This document shows, piece after piece, positions 27,377 to 37,600 of a stretch of DNA of 64,000 nt (the first letter of the stretch is position 1; each line of letters opens with the position of its first letter). Made by a program: the position numbers and the translations under genes. The DNA comes from Cellvibrionales bacterium. GTDB lineage: Bacteria > Pseudomonadota > Gammaproteobacteria > Pseudomonadales > UBA7239. The notes under the pieces are model-generated. The model did no database searches and was not told the origin of the DNA. It saw only the letters and a list, made by a program, of their open reading frames with translations. The DNA is taken from assembly GCA_016713115.1 (NCBI GenBank), contig JADJPU010000001.1, positions 930,001-994,000 on the forward strand, given 5' to 3'.

Positions 27377-28044
27377 ATGATTGAATTTCAGCATGTCGCC
27401 AAGCAATACCCAAATGGCTTCGAAGCACTGAAGCACATCAACTTTTCGCTCGCGCCCGGTGAAATGACTTTTTTAACTGGACACTCTGGCGCAGGCAAAA
27501 GCACTTTATTAAAACTGATGATGCTGATGGAACGCCCCACGCACGGCAGCATCGTTGTCGCGGGGCAAGATCTCGGCAAATTAAATACTGCCCGCATTCC
27601 CTACTACCGCCGCCACATCGGCGTAGTGTTTCAGGATCACCAATTACTCCCTGATCGCAGTGTGTTTGACAATGTGGCGCTACCACTGCACATCGCTGGT
27701 TTTTCACCCAACGATATTGGCCGCCGCGTGCGCGCCGCGCTCGACAAAGTGGGCTTGCTCGACAAAGAAAAAAACTTTCCGATTGCGCTTTCCGGCGGCG
27801 AACAACAGCGCGTGGGCATTGCACGCGCGGTGGTCAACCGTCCGCCCGTGTTGTTGGCCGATGAACCAACAGGCAACCTCGACCCAGAATTATCGGAAGA
27901 AATCATGCGCTTGTTTGGTGATTTCAGTCGCGTGGGGTCACGGTACTGATCGCAACACACGATCTCGATTTGATTCACCGCTTTGGCAAACACCGTGAAC
28001 TGGTGTTACAGCGCGGACGCTTGATTCGCGGCGGGAGCCAATAA
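27377..28044 (+). CDS. ftsE: Cell division ATP-binding protein FtsE, frameshifted
   Basis: ABC ATPase that with FtsX controls septal peptidoglycan hydrolases. Walker A GHSGAGKST, signature LSGGEQQR and Walker B LLADEPTGNLD are intact. The frame from 27377 stops at 27949 after DFSRVGSRY. The conserved end, VTVLIATHDLDLIHRFG with the H-loop histidine, continues after one missing base, to a stop at 28042-28044 three bases before ftsX. The break is at a GGGG run (27934-27937), where five G would restore frame and the normal 222 residues. No canonical slippery site is present, so an assembly error or a true mutation is likelier than recoding. Confidence 0.88.
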
Positions 28045-28046
28045 CA

Positions 28047-29027
28047 ATGGCTGCTCTCGAAAAAAATAAACCCGCGCGCGGCGCCACTGCACTTGCGATG
28101 AGTTGGCGCGTATTGCTGCGCGCTTGGTGGCAGCACCATCGCAAATCGGCGCGCGACAGCTTGCAACAACAATTGCGCACACCGTTTCAACACCTACTTA
28201 CGGCTGCAGTAATCGGCATCACACTGGCACTGCCTGCCTTGTTTGCCTTGGCCATCAAGAATTTCCAACAGCTTGGTGAGCAATGGCACGGCAACCCCAA
28301 AATCTCTGTGTTTTTAGATCGCAAAACCAGCAACAGTGATATCACTAATCTACAACAACAATTACAAAATAATACAGCTGTCAAAACGGTGACACTCATT
28401 ACTCCCGAGCAAGGCTTGGCCAGTTTTGAAAAAAGCGCACACCTGTCGAACACTTTAACTTTGCTCGATGAAAATCCGCTGCCGCCGCTATTGGTTGTCG
28501 AGTTACAGGCAGACACCACACCTAACACCGTACAAGATTTACAAATGCAGTGGAAAAAACTGTCGCATATCGACAGCGTGCAGGCGGATTTTGCATGGTT
28601 AAAAAAATTATTTAATCTGATGCAACTGGGTGAGCGCATCGCGCTTGGCTTGGCAATTTTACTCGGCATCGGTGCATTACTTTCCGTCGGTAATACCGTG
28701 CGTTTGGCCTTAGAAAATCGTCGTACTGAAATTGTTGTTGCGTCATTGGTGGGCGCAACCGATGCCTTTGTTAGGCGGCCGTTCCTCTACAGCGGATTTT
28801 GGTTTGGCATTTCCGGCGGTGGTTTGGCAATATTGCTGGTTGCAGCGGGTTATTACAGTGTCATCGCGCCGGTTACTGCACTGGCTGCTTTGTATCAATC
28901 CAACTTCGTGTTGCAAGGTCCCGATATATTGACCGCTTTTTGTTTGCTGATGGCCGGCATTGCGATTGGTGTGCTCGGCGCATGGCTCACCGTAGGCAGT
29001 CATTTGCGCGCCATGCGGCCACAATAA
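28047..29027 (+). CDS. ftsX: Cell division protein FtsX
   Basis: Membrane partner of FtsE. The 326-residue product has a cytoplasmic N-terminus, one membrane segment near residues 52-72, a periplasmic domain of about 100 residues containing KISVFLDRKTS and LPPLLVVELQ, and three more membrane segments in the FtsX/MacB-type core. It is followed by convergent hrpB instead of rpoH, the usual neighbour. Confidence 0.95.
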   Translation: MAALEKNKPARGATALAMSWRVLLRAWWQHHRKSARDSLQQQLRTPFQHLLTAAVIGITLALPALFALAIKNFQQLGEQWHGNPKISVFLDRKTSNSDITNLQQQLQNNTAVKTVTLITPEQGLASFEKSAHLSNTLTLLDENPLPPLLVVELQADTTPNTVQDLQMQWKKLSHIDSVQADFAWLKKLFNLMQLGERIALGLAILLGIGALLSVGNTVRLALENRRTEIVVASLVGATDAFVRRPFLYSGFWFGISGGGLAILLVAAGYYSVIAPVTALAALYQSNFVLQGPDILTAFCLLMAGIAIGVLGAWLTVGSHLRAMRPQ

Positions 29028-29028
29028 T

Positions 29029-31533
29029 TCAGGAAAGTTTTTTTCGCGCGCGATCATCTGCCGCTTTCGTGCGGCGCGTCGGTTCCGCTTCTAATGGATT
29101 TTCTGGCCAATAATGCTTTGGATACTGGCCGCGCATATCTTTTCGCACTTCTTTGTACGCATTCTGCCAAAAGCTGGCTAAATCTTGCGTGACAGCCAAA
29201 GGCATTTGGCGCGGCGACAATAAATGTATCAACACGGGCACTTTTCCATCTGCAATACGCGGCGTATCTTTTGCGCCAAACATTTCTTGCAAACGCACCG
29301 GTAACACCGGCTGCGCGCCAGAGTAATCCAAGGCGATGCGTGAACCGGTAGGCACAACGAGATGCGCAGGAGCTAGGCGATCCAACATTTGTTGCTGCGC
29401 ATAATCCAATCGTGATTGCAACGCCGCTAACCAATCCACTTGTGACAACTGATTGCGGCGAGTGATTCCCTTCAAAAAAGGCAGCGCCCAATCTTCTAAT
29501 GTGGCTAGCAAATGCGCTTCGTCAAAACTTGGGAAATTGTCTGCCAAATTATTGTCTGACAGCCACCGCACGCGCTGCAACCACTGCTGCGCTGGATCAG
29601 AAATGGGTAAATTGTTCCAGCCAGCTTGACGCAAGCCACCACACAATACTCGCGCCACGGCATCACCGCGCGCAGGCAATTTTTTTTCTTTAACTATGAT
29701 GGCACCAAAGCGTTGCACTTCGCGCGCCAACACCGCTTCTTCTTGTGTCGACCACACCACCTCTTCGCCAGAAAAAAACAACTCAGATAAAAAAGTTGCC
29801 AAGTCTTCTTCCTGCACAGCCGCCGCTAAATAAATGCGTGCATCACGGCCATCGCCATCCAAATCGGCAACTGCAATCCACAACTCACGCATCAAAATAC
29901 TGTGCCCTGTCAACACAGCACCCGCACCGCTGGCCAATTGCCAGCGTTCGCCGCGCTCATCGCGCCGACGCGCCACGCGCTCTGGGTAGCACAGCGCCAA
30001 CATCAGGCCAACTTTATCTTCGTGTTGTACGCTGTCATTGGAAATAGCGAGCATCTGCCGCAAGCGTTTCACCTGCAACTTAACACGCTCGCGCGCACCG
30101 CGATCCACCGCACCACCGTGTTGCAAAGCTGTCCAGCGCAAATAAAAATCCGCGTCTTTTTCGCCGCGCAAAACATCGCGCTCATCCAATAGTGCCGCCA
30201 CATCACGAGCCAATGCGCCCATACCGTGCTCGTTGGCGCGCAGCAACATATGCGCATAACGCGGATGCACGGGCAGTGCGACCATTGCACGACCATGTGC
30301 AGTAATTTTTTGCTCGGTATCCAGCGCACCTAGTATCTGCAATTTTTCACGCGCTTGCTGCAAATGTGCCGCTGGCGGCGCACTCAAAAATGCCAACTGT
30401 TTTTCGTCTACACCCCACTGCGCCAATTCCAAGGTCAAGGGCATTAAATCGCTGTGCGCTATTTCTGGCGTGGGGAATTGCGCCAACATTTTGTGTTGCT
30501 CTGCACTCCACAAACGGTAGCACGCGCCCGCTTGCTGTCGGCCCGCGCGCCCTGCGCGCTGGGTTGCTGTTGCCTGCGATACGCGCGTGGTCACCAAGCG
30601 ACTCATGCCGCGCCGTGGATCAAATTGCGCGGTACGCACCAAGCCCGCATCCACCACCACACTCACACCATCAATCGTCAGCGATGTTTCGGCAATACTG
30701 GTAGACAAAATAATTTTTCTTGCGCCGCCAGCCATTTTTTGCAATGCAGATTGTTGCATCGCCGTTGACACTTCGCCATGCAAAATATGTATTTGATCGG
30801 CTGACACCACATCACTCTGCTCTAAGGCTGTTTTAACTTGCAGAATTTCACGCTTGCCGGGCAAAAACACCAGCACATCACCCTGTTGTTCTCGATAAGC
30901 ACGCTGCACAGCACACAAAACGGACTGCGCAAAGCTATCGCCTTGTTGCAACAACAAATCGCCACCCAAGTAAATTATCTCAACAGGATAGCTGCGCCCT
31001 TTGCTGTGTATCACGGGCGCATTGTCCAATAACGCCGAGACAGCAACACCGTCCAAGGTGGCTGACATCACGACTATTTTTAAATCGTCGCGCCAATTTT
31101 TTTGCACATCTCGCGCCAGCGCCAAACCGAGATCGGCGTGCAGGGAGCGTTCGTGAAATTCATCAAAAATAATCAGCCCTACGCCGCTGAGTTCGGGATC
31201 ATTTTGTATCTGGCGCGCCAGCACGCCTTCCGTCACCACTTCAATTTTTGTGCGCGCAGAGACTTTGCTCTCACCGCGTATGCGATAGCCAATTGTTTCA
31301 CCGACATTTTCTGCAAGCTGCTGCGCCATGTACTGCGCGGCGCGTATCGCTGCCAAACGGCGCGGCTCCAACATCAGAATGCGCCCTGCAACGGTGCCAG
31401 CGTCCAGCAGCGCCAATGGCACGCGCGTGGTTTTGCCGGCACCGGGCGCTGCCGATAACACCACACACGGCGCAGCACGCACGGCATCGCACAAGACAGA
31501 CAGAACCGTATCAATAGGCAGTGATAACTTCAT
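29029..31533 (-). CDS. hrpB: ATP-dependent helicase HrpB
   Basis: DEAH-type helicase of unsettled cellular role, 834 residues, full length. Motifs in order: APGAGKTTR (I), DEFHERS (II, the HrpB variant of DEAH), VVMSATLDG (III), and QRAGRAGR (VI) near residue 335, followed by the helicase-associated domains and the HrpB C-terminal domain. It converges on ftsX with one base between the stops. Confidence 0.94.
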   Translation of the reverse strand: MKLSLPIDTVLSVLCDAVRAAPCVVLSAAPGAGKTTRVPLALLDAGTVAGRILMLEPRRLAAIRAAQYMAQQLAENVGETIGYRIRGESKVSARTKIEVVTEGVLARQIQNDPELSGVGLIIFDEFHERSLHADLGLALARDVQKNWRDDLKIVVMSATLDGVAVSALLDNAPVIHSKGRSYPVEIIYLGGDLLLQQGDSFAQSVLCAVQRAYREQQGDVLVFLPGKREILQVKTALEQSDVVSADQIHILHGEVSTAMQQSALQKMAGGARKIILSTSIAETSLTIDGVSVVVDAGLVRTAQFDPRRGMSRLVTTRVSQATATQRAGRAGRQQAGACYRLWSAEQHKMLAQFPTPEIAHSDLMPLTLELAQWGVDEKQLAFLSAPPAAHLQQAREKLQILGALDTEQKITAHGRAMVALPVHPRYAHMLLRANEHGMGALARDVAALLDERDVLRGEKDADFYLRWTALQHGGAVDRGARERVKLQVKRLRQMLAISNDSVQHEDKVGLMLALCYPERVARRRDERGERWQLASGAGAVLTGHSILMRELWIAVADLDGDGRDARIYLAAAVQEEDLATFLSELFFSGEEVVWSTQEEAVLAREVQRFGAIIVKEKKLPARGDAVARVLCGGLRQAGWNNLPISDPAQQWLQRVRWLSDNNLADNFPSFDEAHLLATLEDWALPFLKGITRRNQLSQVDWLAALQSRLDYAQQQMLDRLAPAHLVVPTGSRIALDYSGAQPVLPVRLQEMFGAKDTPRIADGKVPVLIHLLSPRQMPLAVTQDLASFWQNAYKEVRKDMRGQYPKHYWPENPLEAEPTRRTKAADDRARKKLS

Positions 31534-31581
31534 ACAGCGGCGTGTGCTTTCACAAAATACGACTCTTGGTGTTGTTTTGCT

Positions 31582-31605
31582 GATCGCTTAGACTGAGCAG
31601 CGATC
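31582..31605. promoter_or_regulatory. Inverted repeat upstream of trpE
   Basis: GATCGCT and AGCGATC flank ten bases and end about 12 bases before the trpE ATG, overlapping the ribosome-binding region. This may be an operator or a translation-blocking hairpin. I see no tryptophan-codon leader peptide. Confidence 0.25.
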
Positions 31606-31616
31606 GAGGTTTTAGC

Positions 31617-33110
31617 ATGCACACTTTAACATCTGAACATTTCGCCACACTCACTGCACAAGGTTACAACCGTATTCCTGTGGTGCGCGAGTTGTTTGCG
31701 GATTTAGAAACACCGCTCTCCTGCTACTTAAAACTGGCGCGCCAACCGTACAGCTATTTGCTGGAATCCGTACAGGGCGGCGAAAAATGGGGGCGCTATT
31801 CTTTCATCGGCCTACCCTGCCGCACCCAACTCATCGCGCGCGGCAACACGATTACCGTGCAGCGCGATGGCAAAGTATTACAGCACGAGCAATGTACAGA
31901 TCCGCTAACGTTTATCGAACAATTTCGTGCGCAGTATCGCGTAGCCGAGTTACCTAACTTGCCGCGCTTTACCGGCGGCTTGGTCGGTTTTTTTGCGTAT
32001 GACACGGTGCGCTATGTCGAGCCGCATTTGCAAAAAACGCAACCACAGCAAGACCCGCTCGGCACACCAGATATTTTGTTACTTCTGTCTGAAGAAGTGT
32101 TGGTGTTTGATAATTTATCCGGTCGTATTTTGTTGATTGTGCATGCCGATACTGCACAAGAAAATGCGCTTGCTCTAGCGCAACAGCGCTTGGATATTTT
32201 GCAAGCACAACTCGCCACAGCAACACCCGCATTACCACCAATTGCACTCGCTGCGCCGGCAGATGCCAAATTGGAAGAGCAATTTGTTTCTTCATTTGGC
32301 GAAACCGCATACAAAAATGCTGTCGGCACTATCAAAGAATTCATCTTGGCAGGCGATACCATGCAAGTGGTGTTATCGCAACGCATGTCGCTACCGTTCG
32401 ATGCGGAGCCTTTAAATTTGTATCGCGCCTTGCGCAGTTTGAATCCATCACCCTATATGTATTTTTTAGATTGTGGTGATTTTCACATTGCTGGATCTTC
32501 CCCAGAAATTTTGGCGCGCTTGGAAAATGGCGCCGTCACCGTGCGGCCAATCGCAGGTACGCGCAAACGCGGCAATTCCGCCGAAGAAGATCGCGCACTT
32601 GCAGAAGATTTGCTGGCCGACCCCAAAGAAATTGCCGAACATCTAATGCTGATTGATTTAGGGCGCAACGATGTCGGTCGCGTCGCCAAGACCAGTAGCG
32701 TACAACTGACAGAAAAAATGGTGGTGGAACTCTATTCGCATGTTATGCACATCACATCCAATGTCACCGGAGAATTGCGTGACGGCCTAGATGCTATGGA
32801 TGTGCTACGCGCTACGCTGCCCGCTGGCACTTTATCTGGCGCACCAAAAATTCGCGCCATGGAAATTATCGATCAACTCGAAATGGAAAAACGCGGTATT
32901 TATGGCGGCGCAATTGGCTATCTCAGTTGGAGCGGCAATATGGATACCGCCATCGCCATTCGCACCGCTGTTATCAAAGACAAAAAACTGTATATCCAAG
33001 CGGGTGCGGGCATTGTTGCCGATTCGGTGCCGCAATCGGAATGGGATGAGACCATGAACAAAGGGCGCGCGGTATTTCGCGCGGCAGCGATGGTGTTGGC
33101 GGGAAAATAA
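31617..33110 (+). CDS. trpE: Anthranilate synthase component I
   Basis: Chorismate-using subunit for tryptophan synthesis, 497 residues. The N-terminal LLESVQGGEKWGRYSFIG carries the LLES element of the tryptophan feedback site. Catalytic-core segments GTRKRG, LMLIDLGRNDVGRV and GTLSGAPKIRAME are intact. A GAGGT precedes the ATG. Neither trpG nor trpD follows; the next gene is an AAA ATPase one base away. Confidence 0.95.
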   Translation: MHTLTSEHFATLTAQGYNRIPVVRELFADLETPLSCYLKLARQPYSYLLESVQGGEKWGRYSFIGLPCRTQLIARGNTITVQRDGKVLQHEQCTDPLTFIEQFRAQYRVAELPNLPRFTGGLVGFFAYDTVRYVEPHLQKTQPQQDPLGTPDILLLLSEEVLVFDNLSGRILLIVHADTAQENALALAQQRLDILQAQLATATPALPPIALAAPADAKLEEQFVSSFGETAYKNAVGTIKEFILAGDTMQVVLSQRMSLPFDAEPLNLYRALRSLNPSPYMYFLDCGDFHIAGSSPEILARLENGAVTVRPIAGTRKRGNSAEEDRALAEDLLADPKEIAEHLMLIDLGRNDVGRVAKTSSVQLTEKMVVELYSHVMHITSNVTGELRDGLDAMDVLRATLPAGTLSGAPKIRAMEIIDQLEMEKRGIYGGAIGYLSWSGNMDTAIAIRTAVIKDKKLYIQAGAGIVADSVPQSEWDETMNKGRAVFRAAAMVLAGK

Positions 33111-33111
33111 T

Positions 33112-34599
33112 ATGCGAGACGATGCGCACGAACTTGGATTAATTATCGACTCACATACGCCACTTATTATTATTCAATCACACGAAGAAACGCGCGTGTT
33201 GGATTTGCTGATGCAGGCAAGCAACACGCGCACTTTGCCGATGCAAGTGTGGTCTGTCACGGATGGATTGCGCGCTATGGGCTTCAGCATCGGAGAGACC
33301 GAGGGTGAACAACTTACAGATCTCGATGCCGCCCTGCTCGCCATCAAACGCACACGCAGTAAAGGATTGTTTGTACTGTGTGACACGCAAAGTTTTTTAA
33401 ACAATGAACACCCAAAAACCGTGCGTTTGTTAAAAGATGTCTTACTGCAATATGACAGTATCAATCGCACTGTCGTACTGCTAGGTCATGAAGTACCGCT
33501 GCCGCCAGCACTGCGCCGCTACGCTGCCGAGTTTGAATTATCTACTCCCAGTGACGACGAGATACTTGCTATCATTCGTGAAGAAGCGAGTGCTTGGTGT
33601 CAAAAAAATCAGCAGGCCCGCATCAAAACTGACAAGCTCGCACTAGATCGCATCATCATGCATTTGCGCGGCTTACCACCAGCTGATGTTCGCAAACTGG
33701 CACGGCAATTTATTCATGTTGATGGCATCATCTCTCATCAAGATCTTCCGTTAATTAGCAAAAATAAAATGCAAATACTGGATGTGGATGGTGTTCTGCA
33801 ATACGAATACAGCACAGAGAGTTTTGCACAAGTCGCCGGCTTAGAAAATTTAAAGCACTGGCTTAATAAAAGACAACACGCCTTCCTAACGCCATCCAAT
33901 ACCGTAGATACACCAAAAGGTATTTTGTTGCTCGGCGTACAAGGAAGCGGTAAAAGTCTCGCCGCCAAAGCGGTAGCTGGTTTGTGGAGCTTGCCATTAT
34001 TGCGCTTAGATTTTGGCGCCCTATACAACAAATACTACGGTGAATCTGAAAAAAATCTGCGCGAATCTTTAAAGCTCGCTGACAACATGGCGCCTTGCGT
34101 ATTGTGGCTTGATGAAATTGAAAAAGGCATCGCAGGAAAGAACGATGATGATGGCACCAGCCAGCGTGTGCTTGGTACTTTTTTAACATGGCTGTCTGAA
34201 AGGCAGCGCCCTGTTTTTATCGTGGCAACTTCAAACAATATTGCCAATTTACCGACTGAGTTAATTCGTAAAGGCCGTCTCGATGAAATCTTTTTTGTCG
34301 ACCTTCCAAAGCCTAAAGTGAGAGAAGAAATTTTTGCGATCCATCTCATCAAACGGAAGCACGACCCAAGTTTGTTTGATTTGCCGATACTTGCTGCGGC
34401 ATCCGAAGGTTTTTCTGGCGCAGAAATTGAGCAAGCGATAGTGGCAGCCACCTACTCCGCACAAGCTCAACAACAACAGCTGCAAACATCAGCAGTTTTG
34501 GATGAACTATCACACACCAAACCCATTGCCATTGTGAAGGCAGAAAGCATCACCGCCTTGCGCGCTTGGGCAGAAGATCGCACCGTCTCTGATGATTAA
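33112..34599 (+). CDS. AAA+ ATPase, Ycf46-like
   Basis: A 495-residue protein whose C-terminal half is a classical AAA module: GVQGSGKSLAAKA (Walker A), VLWLDEIEKG (Walker B), ATSNNIANLP (sensor 1) and GRLDEIFFVDLP (arginine-finger region). The N-terminal ~230 residues match Ycf46-type proteins, which are found in cyanobacteria, plastids and some Proteobacteria and have been tied to inorganic-carbon responses in cyanobacteria. No role is established here. It starts one base after the trpE stop, so it is very likely co-translated with trpE. A terminator follows. Confidence 0.85.
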   Translation: MRDDAHELGLIIDSHTPLIIIQSHEETRVLDLLMQASNTRTLPMQVWSVTDGLRAMGFSIGETEGEQLTDLDAALLAIKRTRSKGLFVLCDTQSFLNNEHPKTVRLLKDVLLQYDSINRTVVLLGHEVPLPPALRRYAAEFELSTPSDDEILAIIREEASAWCQKNQQARIKTDKLALDRIIMHLRGLPPADVRKLARQFIHVDGIISHQDLPLISKNKMQILDVDGVLQYEYSTESFAQVAGLENLKHWLNKRQHAFLTPSNTVDTPKGILLLGVQGSGKSLAAKAVAGLWSLPLLRLDFGALYNKYYGESEKNLRESLKLADNMAPCVLWLDEIEKGIAGKNDDDGTSQRVLGTFLTWLSERQRPVFIVATSNNIANLPTELIRKGRLDEIFFVDLPKPKVREEIFAIHLIKRKHDPSLFDLPILAAASEGFSGAEIEQAIVAATYSAQAQQQQLQTSAVLDELSHTKPIAIVKAESITALRAWAEDRTVSDD

Positions 34600-34626
34600 A
34601 CAAACATCTCCTATTCGTCAGGAAAT

Positions 34627-34655
34627 AAAAAAGGGCATCAATTGATGCCCTTTTT
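34627..34655. terminator. Bidirectional terminator
   Basis: AAGGGCATCAA and TTGATGCCCTT form a near-continuous stem with A and T runs on both sides. It lies between the Ycf46-like gene and the stop of the converging giant gene. Confidence 0.9.
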
Positions 34656-34669
34656 GTAACAGCTTGCCG

Positions 34670-37600
34670 TCAGTTGCCGCTGGCGATTCTGCCGGAGATG
34701 ATCTCCACAAAACCCACATCCTTGATATTCTTCAGCTTGGCTGGTTTAGCCGGGTTCTTCTGCACCCACATCTGCGTATCTGCTTTTGGCGCTGAAGTGA
34801 TGATGTCGCTGTAACCATCCAAGTTCACATCACCACCGTTTGCCAAGTAGAGCCCACGGTTATCTTTCGCGCGCACACCCAGCACCGGCTCGTCGATTGA
34901 TACGCCGGTTGCGCCGTTCAACAAATATACAGCACCTGCATCTTTCAGCACTTTGCCTTTGGTTTTGGGTGGCACGGGCGGCAGCGTTCTGTCGCGGCCT
35001 GGCGCACCAGCCACCACATCCAGCTGGCCATCGTTGTCGATGTCGCCGCCGGCCGCCACGCTCCAACCCAAGCGATCACCTGCGGCTTCTCCGTTTTTCG
35101 CGAGAATACGCACACAGGGGATGCCTGCATTGACACAGGAGTAGCCGTATACCGCACCCGCCTGTTTCATCGGTTTGCCGGTAGTGACATTGGTCACGGT
35201 GTGGCGGTAAGCGCCCACGACGATATCTGCCTTGGTATCGCCGTCGAGATCGCCCGCACTGGCAACGCTATAACCAAACCAGTCACCGGCGTTTTCACCA
35301 CTGACACGCACCCACTCGGTGCCGTCAGCGCCCGAGTACACCACGGCGGCACCTGCGTCTTTCTTACCGGCAACATCTGCTTTTGGCAAGCCAACCAGCA
35401 CATCTGCATGACCGTCACCATCTACATCTCCGGCACCTGCAACCGCACTGCCCAAACTGTCGCCAGCGGTGTCGCCGCTGATAGGGAACAACGAGGAAGC
35501 AACATCGCAGGCATTGGCACTCGAATCAACCGCTGCCGCCAAATCTGCCCCTGAACACACCAGAGCGCGACCAGCGTCTTTCAGCGGCTTGCTGTCGACA
35601 ACCGCAATATCCGCTTTCGGCACACCGATCACTACATCGGGGTTGCCATCATTGTCCGTGTCGCCAGCGTTTGCCACCGACCAGCCCAAGTTGTCGCCCG
35701 CCGCCGTACCTTGCGCACTAGCCATCAGCGCGCCGGTTTGACCGTTAAACACATACACCTTGCCAGCGTCTTTCAACACTTTGATTTTACCTTCAACAGT
35801 GATGGTCACATCGGCTTTCGGAGCGCCGACGATGATATCGGCATAGCCATCATTGTTCACATCCGCACCGGCCACGCTATAACCGAACCAGTCGTTGCTC
35901 TTCTCGCCCGTCAGCGGCGCAGCGCTAAATAGCTCGCTGCCATCGCGACCGGAGTACACATACACACGACCGGCAGATTTCAGCTTTTTGGTGCTCGGGG
36001 GCAAGGGTTTATCCCACAGATGGGCGCCAACCACGACATCATTGATGCCATCGTTGTCCACATCACCGGCATTGGCCACTGAGATGCCGAAGGTGTCTTT
36101 CTTAAACTCGCCCCATTTGCGCATCAACACACCAGGATCCGCGTCATAAGGATCCGCATCGCAGGCATCACCTACACCGTCACCGTCCGTGTCTTTCTGA
36201 TCTGCATTAGCAACAGCAGGACAGTTGTCTGCGTTGTCACCTACACCATCGCCATCATCGTCGGTAGTTTCGGTAGGGTCATTCGGGAACGCATCGCAAT
36301 CGTCGCCCACGCCATCGCCATCCGTATCAGTCTGTGCAGGGTTGGATACCGCTGGGCAGTTGTCGGTCGCGTTGTCCACGCCATCGCCGTCGGTATCACC
36401 CGTTGGCGTGCTGTCGCAAGCGTCGCCCGTGCCGTCACCGTCGGTGTCGGTCTGTGTTGGGTTCGCGACCGCTGAGCAGTTGTCGGCATTTTCATCCACG
36501 CCGTCACCGTCGGTGTCGCCGTTCGGGGTGCTGTCGCACGCGTCGCCCGTGCCATCGCCATCGGTGTCAGTCTGGGCAGGGTTTGCGACCGCCGGGCAGT
36601 TGTCGGTGGCGTTGTCTACGCCGTCACCGTCGGTGTCGCCGGTTGGGGTCGTGTCACAGGCATCGCCAATCGTGTCACCGTCGGCATCTTCTTGACCAGG
36701 GTTTGCTACTGCTGGGCAGTTGTCCGTCGCGTTGTCCACGCCGTCACCGTCGGTGTCGCCGGTCGGGGTCGTGTCGCAAGCATCACCAATCGTGTCACCG
36801 TCGGCATCTTCTTGACCAGGGTTTGCTACTGCTGGGCAGTTGTCGGTGGCGTTGTCTACGCCGTCACCGTCGGTGTCGCCGGTTGGGGTCGTGTCACAGG
36901 CATCGCCAATCGTGTCACCGTCGGCATCTTCTTGACCAGGGTTTGCTACTGCTGGGCAGTTGTCCGTCGCGTTGTCCACGCCGTCACCGTCGGTGTCGCC
37001 GGTCGGGGTCGTGTCGCAAGCATCACCAATCGTGTCACCGTCGGCATCTTCTTGACCAGGGTTTGCTGCTGCTGGGCAGTTGTCCGTCGCGTTGTCCACG
37101 CCGTCACCGTCGGTGTCGCCGTTCGGGGTGCTGTCGCACGCGTCACCGGTGCCATCGCCGTCGGTGTCGGTCTGCGTTGGGTTGGAGACCGCTGGGCAGT
37201 TGTCGGCATTTTCATCCACGCCGTCACCGTCGGTGTCGCCGTTCGGGGTGCTGTCGCACGCGTCACCGGTGCCATCGCCGTCGGTGTCGGTCTGCGTTGG
37301 GTTCGCGACCGCTGGGCAGTTGTCGGCATTTTCATCCACGCCGTCACCATCGGTGTCGCCGTTCGGGGTGCTGTCGCACGCGTCACCGGTGCCATCGCCG
37401 TCGGTGTCGGTCTGCGTTGGGTTCGCGACCGCTGGGCAGTTGTCGGCATTTTCATCCACGCCGTCACCATCGGTGTCGCCGTTCGGGGTGCTGTCGCAGG
37501 CATCGCCCACGCCATCACCATCGGTGTCGGTCTGGGTCGGGTTCGCGACTGCTGGGCAGTTGTCGGCATTTTCATCCACGCCGTCGCCGTCAGTATCGCC

